This document shows, in pieces, positions 36,608 through 43,734 of a stretch of 58,961 nucleotides of DNA. Each line of letters begins with the position of its first letter. The first letter of the stretch is position 1. The translations under genes and the position numbers were made by a program. The notes below the pieces were generated by a model. That model did no database searches and was not told the DNA's origin. It saw nothing but the letters and a program-made list of their open reading frames with translations. This stretch comes from Nocardia paucivorans NBRC 100373. GTDB taxonomy: Bacteria; Actinomycetota; Actinomycetes; Mycobacteriales; Mycobacteriaceae. Where the stretch lies: the NCBI RefSeq assembly GCF_000308675.1, contig NZ_BAGE01000124.1, positions 1 through 58,961 on the forward strand, in the 5' to 3' direction.

Positions 36608-36672
36608 GCCGGCCCCTCGGACCGGCCCGATCGCCACACGGCGACGGGGCGGTTCCGGGCCGAGGGACCGGC
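36608..36672. terminator. Long imperfect hairpin between convergent genes
   Basis: A ~28-nt left arm (GCCGGCCCCTCGG...GATCGCC) pairs imperfectly with the right arm ending GAGGGACCGGC. The tip is TCGCC-ACAC-GGCGA (36631-36644). It lies between the methyltransferase stop and the convergent GyrI-like stop, consistent with a bidirectional terminator. No clear U-tract is present. Confidence 0.55.
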
Positions 36673-36684
36673 GGGTTCATCGGT

Positions 36685-37332
36685 TCAGGAGTCCGCTTCG
36701 GCGACCGGCTGTCTGAGGATGGTGCGGAGCTTGTCGGGCGCGACCTTGCGGAAATCGTTGAGGTAGATCTCGTGATGTCTGCCGACCATCCGGAGTCCAT
36801 GGCCCGGGATGAACTCGTGGTGCATACGGGCCAGCACTTCCGCCTCGTCGTCGTAGGAGCCGATATGTAATGTCTGCGCGCAGCGGCCCTCGGACAGCGA
36901 GTCCAGCCGCACCTCGTGGAGACGTCGGGGCCGGTTCTTCGCCGCGACCCGTGCGACGGCATCGGTGAACATGTCCTGGTCGATCCAGTAGGGAACCATG
37001 ATCATCAATGTCCAGTCCCATCGGGACTTGTCCCGCGCGGATGTGAACGTATCCATGTCGTCGGACCACCACAGGCCTTCCAGAGGCATGACGACGTAGT
37101 CGCGGCCCAGGTCTTGTTTGCTGGTGAACTTGAGCTTGTAGGCCAGTGGATAGAGCGCTCCGGCCGCTTCGGCGAAGGACGGATCGGTATTGGGGTCGCC
37201 GTGCCCGTCGATCATGAGGTACTGCAGATCGGGCACGTCCACCAGTTGGATCTGCCCGTGGCGGGCGCGGTAGACGGCCATTTCTCTTTTGAAGTCGATC
37301 TTGGCCGTCGTGTGGTCAGTTCTGTTCGTCAT
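36685..37332 (-). CDS. GyrI-like small-molecule-binding domain protein
   Basis: A 215-residue GyrI-like (effector-binding fold) protein: IDFKREMAVYRARHGQIQLV, then PDLQYLMIDGHGDPN, SFAEAAGALYPLAYKLKF, and LEGLWWSDDMDTFTSARD with paired Trp residues. Stand-alone GyrI-like proteins bind, and in some cases hydrolyse, lipophilic small molecules, and are often encoded next to PadR or MerR regulators. The long in-frame stretch upstream of ATG 37332 belongs to the overlapping PadR gene. The start lies 17 bp inside that gene's 3' end, so the two form one operon and share its palindromic operator. Confidence 0.85.
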   Translation of the reverse strand: MTNRTDHTTAKIDFKREMAVYRARHGQIQLVDVPDLQYLMIDGHGDPNTDPSFAEAAGALYPLAYKLKFTSKQDLGRDYVVMPLEGLWWSDDMDTFTSARDKSRWDWTLMIMVPYWIDQDMFTDAVARVAAKNRPRRLHEVRLDSLSEGRCAQTLHIGSYDDEAEVLARMHHEFIPGHGLRMVGRHHEIYLNDFRKVAPDKLRTILRQPVAEADS

Positions 37333-37849
37333 CGGACACCCGGACTCGCGCCGCGAGCCACGACCTTTCCGCCTCCAAGAGGCACGATGAATAGGAGAAC
37401 ACTTCCCAGGCCGGTAACGGGAGCGGAGCCTGGGCCTCCTCGGCGGCTCGGACGGTGGCGATGCGGGCCTCGATATGGGCGAGTCGCTTCCGCAACGCCC
37501 CCGTGTAGTCCGGCTCCGGGAGCAGGGACAGATTCGACAGGCCCACCAGCAGGGGGTGTGGGACGAGGCGTGGCTCCGCGATGAGGGCGAGTGCGTTGTG
37601 CGCGGCGGTCTCCCGTCCCGCGTCCGTGGCGTGGAAGACGCGTCGGGACTTCGGGGCCGTGGGGGCGTCGGGAACATGGACCAGCCCGCGTTTCTCGAGT
37701 TTGGCGAGCAGGTAGTACAGGGACGAGAACCCGATTTCGGTCCATTGGCGGATACCGCGCTGCTCGATGACCTGCTCCAGGTCGTAGCCGTGGCGGGGGC
37801 GTTCGATGATCAATCCGAGGACGGTCAGCTCGGAGGGAGTGAGTTCCAC
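37316..37849 (-). CDS. PadR-family transcriptional repressor
   Basis: A 177-residue PadR regulator. An N-terminal winged helix (LTPSELTVLGLIIERPRHGY, then SSLYYLLAKLEKRGLV) is followed by a C-terminal helical domain (~95-175) for dimerisation and ligand binding. PadR proteins repress their own operon and are released by phenolics or hydrophobic compounds. I chose GTG 37849 because the family begins at this point. It also lies seven bases after a TAGAAT -10 inside a 28-bp palindrome, the geometry of a leaderless transcript. The GyrI-like partner gene downstream overlaps it and is a plausible ligand binder or drug-modifying protein. Confidence 0.88.
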   Translation of the reverse strand: MELTPSELTVLGLIIERPRHGYDLEQVIEQRGIRQWTEIGFSSLYYLLAKLEKRGLVHVPDAPTAPKSRRVFHATDAGRETAAHNALALIAEPRLVPHPLLVGLSNLSLLPEPDYTGALRKRLAHIEARIATVRAAEEAQAPLPLPAWEVFSYSSCLLEAERSWLAARVRVSDDEQN

Positions 37850-37850
37850 A

Positions 37851-37884
37851 GCCAGTATTCTAGCACTAGAATACTGGCCTGCAA
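37851..37884 (-). promoter_or_regulatory. PadR operator overlapping a leaderless promoter
   Basis: A perfect 13-bp inverted repeat, GCCAGTATTCTAG (37851-37863) and its complement (37866-37878), with a 2-nt spacer. On the minus strand TTGCAG (37884-37879), a 16-nt spacer, TAGAAT (37862-37857) and then seven bases lead to the GTG start. The palindrome covers the spacer and -10, so a bound repressor would block RNA polymerase. Confidence 0.75.
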
Positions 37885-38114
37885 GCGTTTCCGCGCGGAT
37901 CGGCCGCTGTGGCCGGTCGTTGTGGTGGTTACGATGGCCGCGAGCGCCGCGTGTCGCGCATCTCGGCAAATCGCCGGTGCGGTACCAATACCGCCGTCGA
38001 CCCGCCGCGGCCGATAAATTCGGTTTCGTCTACGTGATAGGGAACTCGCGGCGGTCGTCGGTATGTGAGTTCGTCTGTGCAGTTCCGATTCGATCACGAC
38101 TCGATTGGAGCCCT

Positions 38115-39101
38115 ATGAACCGCAAGCATTCGTATCCACTGACCGTGGTTGCCGCGGTTGTGTTGGCTACCACCGGTGTTGTCGATACCGCGGCCGCCGC
38201 GGCCCCCGCGGAGGTCGAGTCCGGCGGGTTGCGCATGGTCGCGGCCGTGGATTCCAATACGGTCGAACGGTCCGACGAAACGACGCTGGGCGTGCCGTTC
38301 GCACACGCGGTCAAGGTCTCGGGGAATTTCTCGGTCGCGCTGGATACTCCCGTGGCGCTGCGCGGCGGAGAGATCGTCGCCGGGTACCTGGTCGGCTGTG
38401 CGGTCGATATCGCCAATGGCATCTCGGTTGCCATCGCGCCGAGCGTCGCCGTCAATACCGGAATCGCCCCCTCGTTCGGTTTCGACTTCGGTCTGGAGGA
38501 TTTCGGACTCGGAGAGTTCGGGTTGGGAGATTTCGGGTTGGGGGAGCTCGTGCCGGGGGAGCTCGTGCCGGGGGAATTCGGTCTGGGTGAATTCGGTCAG
38601 GAGGGGACCAGTCCCGAAATTCCCGGCCGGAACGGTGCCGACCGGGGTGACCCCCGACGGGGCGGCTCTCGGCATGGCGGTTCCGACCAGAGCGGTTCCG
38701 GTCGGCATGATTCCGGACAGAACGGTTCCGGTCGGCATGATTCCGGACAAAACGGTTCCGGTCTGGAGGATTTCGGTCTGGAGGATTTCGGCCTGGACAT
38801 ACAGGTTCCACCCAGTATCGGCGTCGGGGTGGGGATCGAGCCCGCCGTCGGTGTCGAAGGCGGGCTCGCGGGCGAACTCGCGCTCAATCTGGCACCCGGC
38901 ACCGTGACGGCGGCGGTGATCGGCGCGACGGAACTCGGCGAAGGGGCGGTGTTCCCGTATACCTTCGCGCACAGCAACACCCCATTGAACGTCAACGGTT
39001 GCCTCTCCCCGGCCTCGGCCATGCCGTTCATCACCGTGCGCGCCGATTCGCCGAACGGCACCGTGCAGACGACGGGTTACGGCGACAAGTTCGAGTTCTG
39101 A
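38115..39101 (+). CDS. MspA-family mycomembrane porin with a low-complexity insertion
   Basis: A 328-residue protein with a signal peptide (MNRKHSYPL, then a hydrophobic core and an Ala run; cleavage near 33). MspA-like features are LRMVAAVDSNTVERSDE near the N-terminus, the alternating strand ISVAIAPSVAVNTGIAPS (~107-122) and the matching strand IGVGVGIEPAVGVEGG (~235). VTAAVIGATELGEGAVFPYTFAHS and a C-terminal strand ending TGYGDKFEF follow. Two Cys (VGCAVD, NGCLSP) may form a disulphide. MspA proteins form octameric channels for hydrophilic solutes in the mycolate outer membrane. Between the two central strands this one has ~100 extra residues of repeats (see repeat entries). GGAG precedes ATG 38115 by four bases. 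Confidence 0.8.
   Translation: MNRKHSYPLTVVAAVVLATTGVVDTAAAAAPAEVESGGLRMVAAVDSNTVERSDETTLGVPFAHAVKVSGNFSVALDTPVALRGGEIVAGYLVGCAVDIANGISVAIAPSVAVNTGIAPSFGFDFGLEDFGLGEFGLGDFGLGELVPGELVPGEFGLGEFGQEGTSPEIPGRNGADRGDPRRGGSRHGGSDQSGSGRHDSGQNGSGRHDSGQNGSGLEDFGLEDFGLDIQVPPSIGVGVGIEPAVGVEGGLAGELALNLAPGTVTAAVIGATELGEGAVFPYTFAHSNTPLNVNGCLSPASAMPFITVRADSPNGTVQTTGYGDKFEF
38484..38606 (+). repeat. Degenerate 15-bp repeat array inside the porin gene
   Basis: About eight 15-bp units coding for LE/GDFG, LGEFG and VPGEL pentapeptides, giving an acidic Gly/Phe/Leu-rich segment. Two identical 15-bp units (GTCTGGAGGATTTCG) recur at 38761-38775 and 38776-38790 on the far side of the 30-bp array. Confidence 0.75.
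38671..38760 (+). repeat. 30-bp tandem repeat inside the porin gene
   Basis: Units 38701-38730 and 38731-38760 differ at one base. A more diverged copy precedes them at 38671-38700. They encode GRHDSGQNGS decapeptides, a hydrophilic flexible segment. All units are multiples of three, so copy-number change would keep the frame. Confidence 0.85.
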
Positions 39102-39175
39102 GGCGGCCTGTTCCGGTGGACCGTTCGAACCGAAGGGATTGCACACCAACCGATATCGGAGACGGAAACGAAAAC

Positions 39176-39198
39176 GGGCCGCCCCGACGGGGCGGCCC
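39176..39198 (-). terminator. katG intrinsic terminator
   Basis: GGGCCGCCCC, loop GAC, then GGGGCGGCCC: a perfect 10-bp stem. On the minus strand it is followed by CGTTTTCGTTT, a U-rich tract, and it lies just past the katG stop. Confidence 0.82.
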
Positions 39199-39213
39199 GG
39201 GATTTCGGTTCGA

Positions 39214-41454
39214 TTATGCGGATCGGGCGAGGTCGAACCGGTCGTTGTCTACCACCTTGACCCACGCGGCGACGAAGTCGTTCACGAACTTGTCCGCGGC
39301 GTCCTGCTGTGCGTACACCTCGGCCACCGCACGCAGCACCGAGTGCGATCCGAAGACGAGATCGTTGGTGGTGGCCGTCCACTTGGCCTCACCGGTGCGC
39401 CGGTCGAAACCTTCGTAGACGTTCTCCGCCGTCTCCGATGCCTTCCACTCCGTGCCCTGGTCGAGAAGGTTGACGAAAAAGTCGTTCGTCAACACGCCCG
39501 GCCGATCGGTGAACACGCCGTGCTCGGTGCCGCCATAGTTGGCGCCCAGGGCACGCAGACCGCCGACCAGCACCGTCATCTCCGGAGCGGTCAGGCCCAG
39601 CATGTACGCCCGGTCGACCAGCAGCCGTTCCAGGGGCGCCTTCTCGCCGGGCCGTGCATAGTTGCGGAACCCGTCGGCCTGCGGTTCGAGTACCGAGAAG
39701 GATTCCACATCGGTGGTCTCCTGCGTGGCGTCGGTTCGTCCGGGAGCGAAGGGCACCGTGATGTCGTGTCCCGCGTCCCGGGCCGCCTTCTCGACTGCCG
39801 CGGATCCGGCCAGGATGATCAGATCGGCCAGGGAGATCTTCTTGCCGTCGGTGGCCGAGGCATTGAAGTCCTGCTGGATCTGCTCCAGCACCGGCAGCAC
39901 CTTGGCCAGTTCCTCCGGCTCGTTGACCTCCCAGCTCTTCTGTGGCTCCAGGCGGATCCGAGCACCATTGGCGCCGCCGCGCTTATCGGTGTTGCGGTAA
40001 CTGGCCGCCGAGGCCCAAGCGGTTTTGACCAGCTGTTGCACCGACAGGCCGGATTCGAGGACCTTGCTCTTCAGCGCCGCGATGTCCTGCTCGTCCACCA
40101 GCTCGTGATCGACGGGAGGAACGGGATCCTGCCACAGTTGCGGCTCGGGCACCCACGGGCCGAGGTAACGGCTGATCGGTCCCATATCGCGATGCAGCAG
40201 CTTGAACCATGCCTTGGCGAAGGCATCGGCCAGCTCCTCGGGGTGCTCCAACCAGCGGCTGGTGATCTCCCGGTAGATCGGGTCCTCCCGCAGTGCCAGG
40301 TCGGTGGTCAGCATGGTGGGCCGCCGCGCGGGACCGTCGAAGGGATCCGGAATGGTGCCCTCGCCGGCGCCGTCCTTGGCCTGCCACTGCCACGCTCCGG
40401 CGGGGCTCTTGGTCAGCTCCCATTCATAGCCGTACAGGTTCTTCAGGAAGCCGTTGCTCCACCGGGTGGGGGTGGAGGTCCAGACGACCTCCAGACCGCT
40501 GGTGATGGCGTCCTTGCCTTTGCCCGTACCGTAGGAGCTCTTCCAACCCAGACCCTGCTGTTCGATCGGGGCGGCTTCCGGCTCGGGGCCGACCAGGCTC
40601 GGGTCGCCGGCGCCGTGGGTCTTGCCGAAGCTGTGGCCACCGACGATGAGCGCGGCGGTTTCCTCGTCGTTCATCGCCATACGGCGGAACGTCTCGCGGA
40701 TGTCCCGGGCGGCGGCGAGCGGATCGGGTCGACCGTTGGGACCCTCCGGGTTCACATAGATCAGGCCCATCTGGACATTGGCGAGCGGGTTCGCCAGTTC
40801 CCGGTCGCCGCTGTAGCGTTCGTCGCCCAGCCAGGTGTCCTCCGGCCCCCAGAAGATCTCTTCCGGTTCCCAGATATCGGGACGGCCGAAAGCGAAACCC
40901 AGGGTTTTGAATCCCATCGATTCGAGCGCGACATTACCGGCGAACACCAGGAGGTCGGCCCAGGAGATCTTGTTGCCGTACTTCTGTTTGACCGGCCACA
41001 GCAGTCGACGGGCCTTGTCCAGATTGGCATTGTCCGGCCAACTGTTGAGCGGGGCGAAGCGCTGGGCGCCCTGACCGCCGCCACCGCGGCCGTCGGCGAT
41101 GCGGTAGGTGCCCGCCGCGTGCCAGCTCATACGGATGAACAGACCGCCGTAGTTTCCGTAATCGGCCGGCCACCAGTCCTGAGAGTCGGTCAGGACTGCC
41201 GCGACATCGGCCTTGAGGGCCTCGACGTCGAGTTTCTCGAATTCCTTGGCGTAGTCGAAATCAGCGCCCAGCGGGTTGGACTTGGGCGATTGAGTGTGCA
41301 GTATCGAGACATCGACCTGCTCCGGCCACCAGTCGCGATTGGTGCGGGGGCGAAGGTCGGTCTTGGGAGTGGGAGACGGGATCGCCGGGTTCTCGCTCTC
41401 GCTTGCGCTTCGTGTCTCGGTATCGGGAGTGGGTGGACGGCTATCGGATGTCAC
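39214..41454 (-). CDS. katG: Catalase-peroxidase KatG
   Basis: A 746-residue bifunctional haem catalase-peroxidase. The distal triad is in IRMSWHAAGTYR (Arg, Trp, His). The Tyr of GLIYVNPEG and the Met of RRMAMNDEET should form the Met-Tyr-Trp crosslink with the distal Trp. The proximal His is in GGHSFGKTHGAG. The Ser of the DAITSGLEVVWT segment, equivalent to Ser315 in M. tuberculosis KatG, is retained. The C-terminal non-haem half is complete. The start is GTG 41454, with AAGGA five bases upstream; the frame stays open further upstream without family similarity. It removes hydrogen peroxide in the cytoplasm. No furA lies immediately upstream, unlike the usual furA-katG arrangement in mycobacteria. 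Confidence 0.97.
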   Translation of the reverse strand: MTSDSRPPTPDTETRSASESENPAIPSPTPKTDLRPRTNRDWWPEQVDVSILHTQSPKSNPLGADFDYAKEFEKLDVEALKADVAAVLTDSQDWWPADYGNYGGLFIRMSWHAAGTYRIADGRGGGGQGAQRFAPLNSWPDNANLDKARRLLWPVKQKYGNKISWADLLVFAGNVALESMGFKTLGFAFGRPDIWEPEEIFWGPEDTWLGDERYSGDRELANPLANVQMGLIYVNPEGPNGRPDPLAAARDIRETFRRMAMNDEETAALIVGGHSFGKTHGAGDPSLVGPEPEAAPIEQQGLGWKSSYGTGKGKDAITSGLEVVWTSTPTRWSNGFLKNLYGYEWELTKSPAGAWQWQAKDGAGEGTIPDPFDGPARRPTMLTTDLALREDPIYREITSRWLEHPEELADAFAKAWFKLLHRDMGPISRYLGPWVPEPQLWQDPVPPVDHELVDEQDIAALKSKVLESGLSVQQLVKTAWASAASYRNTDKRGGANGARIRLEPQKSWEVNEPEELAKVLPVLEQIQQDFNASATDGKKISLADLIILAGSAAVEKAARDAGHDITVPFAPGRTDATQETTDVESFSVLEPQADGFRNYARPGEKAPLERLLVDRAYMLGLTAPEMTVLVGGLRALGANYGGTEHGVFTDRPGVLTNDFFVNLLDQGTEWKASETAENVYEGFDRRTGEAKWTATTNDLVFGSHSVLRAVAEVYAQQDAADKFVNDFVAAWVKVVDNDRFDLARSA

Positions 41455-42162
41455 GACATTCCTTCCTGGGTGGATGGTGCGGTTTTCGATCGAAGAGGGT
41501 GTGCTGCCGCGCGATCGGAACGCAGACCCTGGTTGGTGATCGCGGCTTCCGCGACCGAGCGACCCTGGTCGTCGGACGCAGTCGAGCGGAAAAGCCCGCC
41601 CGACCGTGGGGCCGACAGGGGTGATCGACCCGCAGGGCCGATATATGCAGAGCCGATATATGGCGTGGTTGGTGGCGGTCGCTGCCCCGCGCTCGGTAAC
41701 GCGTCGCCGGGCCGGTCGGATGGACCGGTCCGCCCCGCGGCGGTGCGTGTGTAGGGCCATCGTGGACCGTTCGGCCCGAGGTCGAGGCCGGGCGAGGTCC
41801 CGTGGCCCGGACGAGCGAATCCGTGTCGGTGTGCGGATGATCGTGTGCCGCGCTCGACGCCGTGACACGCGCAGCGGTCACACGCGGCGAGACTCCCCGC
41901 AACATCTGCTGGAAGTCCGTGGTTGTGTGCACGCCTGCAAGTCTCGTCCGTTTTCTGGAATGAGTCAAGCATTTGCTGTGTGATTGCCAACTCGCCCCCG
42001 GCGTCATCCAGTCCCCTCGATTCACCACGATGTGATCATCGTGGCGACCGTTCCTGGGTTAGCACATTCCGCCGGTATCGGTGGCGATATTGCCGAAACT
42101 GGGAACATGGAATCATTCGATCGGTGAGGACGTCGGCTTCGACTGCCGCGGTCTCAGCGGTG
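41455..42162. other. Intergenic region upstream of katG with a short direct repeat
   Basis: About 700 bp with no convincing gene on either strand. GCCGATATATG occurs twice (41637-41647 and 41652-41662), a 15-bp period that might be a regulator site or chance. No Fur-box-like palindrome was recognised. Confidence 0.4.
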
Positions 42163-43159
42163 ATGAGTCGAGGGACGCGCCAACTCGAGGTGGCGTTGGG
42201 GCGAGCCGGTGCGAACCTCGGCAGCACCACTCGCGAGTTCGCCGATACGGTGCGTGACACCGCCCGGAGTGTGCAGCTGTCCGCGCAGGAAATGCGGCAT
42301 ATCTTCGAGGAGCAGATCGTTCGCGAGCTACTCGACGGCACAGCGGTTCCGTTGCGCCGGCCCGAGTTGATCGTGGTGAGCGGGCAACCGGCGGCGGGGA
42401 AGACCACGGTCATCCACAGGCTCGCCCGGTCCTATCGAGACCGCGGCGGCGCGGTTGTTCTGATCGCCGACGATTACATGCGGTACCACCCCCGGTTCCA
42501 CCGCCTACGGGTCCGGGACGATTCCACCGCCGGCGACCATATCTATCCGTTCGCGGAGAAATGGCTCGATATGGCGGTCGACCACGCGATTGCCGGCCGC
42601 CGCCGTGTCATCCTGGAAGAGGGAGTGGGCAACCCCGCTCGGGCCGTCGATATCGTCCGCCGTTTCGGAGACAACGACTATGCGGACTATGCGTCGCGTC
42701 TCGATATCCTGGCCGTGCATCGCGAGCGGAGTCGACTGTCCAATCTCCTGCGCTACCTGGAGGAGCGTCTACGGTACGGTACCGGTCGATATGTTCCCCT
42801 GCGAGGCGCAGGACGCGTGTTTCGACGGTTCCGCCGATCTGCTTCGTCTGCTCGAATCCGCCGAATCGCCGGTGCCACTCGGCGGCCTGAGCGTGCGGTC
42901 ACGTACCGAGGTGCTCTTCGAAAACCATCGCCTGCCCTCGGGAGAATGGGCCGGTCCGACGCGGGGCTCGGAACTTCTGGACCGGGAGCGCGGCCGGTCG
43001 CTTACTCCGATGGAACAGCGGGAGTACATCCAACGGATAGGGCAGTTGCGCCCCGGTATCGCCATCGGTCGACGGCTGCTGCCCGACGACGAACACGTCT
43101 GGACGCGTCTGTCCGGGGAGGCCGACGAACTCGCCGCCCTGGCGTACTCCTGGAACTGA
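42163..43159 (+). pseudogene. Zeta-toxin-family kinase, frameshifted
   Basis: The first ~210 codons encode a zeta-toxin / UDP-N-acetylglucosamine-kinase-like P-loop protein: LSAQEMRHIFEEQIV, Walker A SGQPAAGKTT, VVLIADDYMRYHPRF, then ILEEGVGNP. The homology leaves this frame at the CCCC run 42796-42799 and resumes in the next frame as EAQDACFDGSADLLRLLES, running to the stop at 43159. Removing one C joins the two parts as GRYVP-CEAQDACFDG, which fits the family. So this is either a one-base insertion that kills the gene, a sequencing error in a homopolymer, or programmed slippage. No epsilon-like antitoxin gene lies adjacent. The start at ATG 42163 is approximate. Confidence 0.75.
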
Positions 43160-43214
43160 GGACGCCCGTCGCGCTGTTGACCGGGAGCGCACTCCGGCTC
43201 ATAGCGTACGTTTC

Positions 43215-43393
43215 ATGGGTATTCGACTGGGTTATCGGATGCCGAATTTCAGCCATGCGGCCTCGCCGCGCTGGCCACCGCCACCGAGCGTATTCGGTTG
43301 TCCACCCTGGTCACGGGCAATACCTACCGTAATCCGGCGATGTTGGCCAAGGCCGTCACCACCTTGGACGTGGTCAGCGGTGGTCGGGCGGTG
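43215..43393 (+). pseudogene. Remnant of an LLM-class flavin-dependent oxidoreductase
   Basis: The ATG-started MGIRLGYRMPNFSH is the usual N-terminus of luciferase-like monooxygenases. It is followed directly, in another frame, by a segment reading LAALATATERIRLSTLVTG, NTYRNPAMLAKAVTTLD and VVSGGRAV, which is a later part of the same family's N-terminal region. An internal deletion of very roughly 80 codons and loss of the whole C-terminal part are implied. The following ~170 bp stays open (to 43564) but matches nothing I know. Confidence 0.7.
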
Positions 43394-43578
43394 GCCCACC
43401 TGTCGGCATTCGCGCGGCCACGAAGTCGTTCTCCCGGGCGCGATACCCTTGGAGAGGAAATTCGGGTAGGGAACTTCAGCGGCTTCGACAGCAAGGAGTT
43501 GATGTTGAACACCTACGAGGAAGGTCGCATCGGGGGCGGCCATCGGATGATCGACCCCGGTTGATCTCGGGTCACCCG

Positions 43579-43734
43579 ATGCGCGAATGGCCCGATGCGG
43601 TCGATTCGGCCGAACGCACTCGCACAGCGCTCGCCGATATCGTGGCGCTGTTTTCTCGGGCGTGGGCGTCGGGATCCCCACCCGAGCTGGCCACCTACCT
43701 GCCCCCGGCCGGGCCGAGCGGCGCATCGTATTGA
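43579..43734 (+). other. Displaced N-terminal coding segment of the Ser/Thr kinase
   Basis: From ATG 43579 this frame reads a helical segment, LADIVALFSRAWASGSPPEL then ATYLPPAG, which is the usual N-terminal pattern of large membrane Ser/Thr kinases just before their IELIKIDLEYRW block. That block is found in the neighbouring frame from about 43722, and this frame stops at 43734. One missing base in the G run near 43711-43713 would rejoin them. Confidence 0.65.

Noticed and set aside
35145..36962. Minus-strand open frame of about 600 codons spanning the GH1 5' end and the DUF574 methyltransferase gene
   Set aside because: It lies over well-supported genes in another frame or strand and has no recognisable content.
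41637..41662. GCCGATATATG direct repeats as a Fur/FurA site for katG
   Set aside because: They form a short direct repeat and not a Fur-type palindrome, and two 11-bp copies could be chance.
39139..41754. Plus-strand open frame of about 870 codons opposite katG
   Set aside because: This is the usual GC-rich shadow of a long gene. KatG on the minus strand has all its catalytic motifs.
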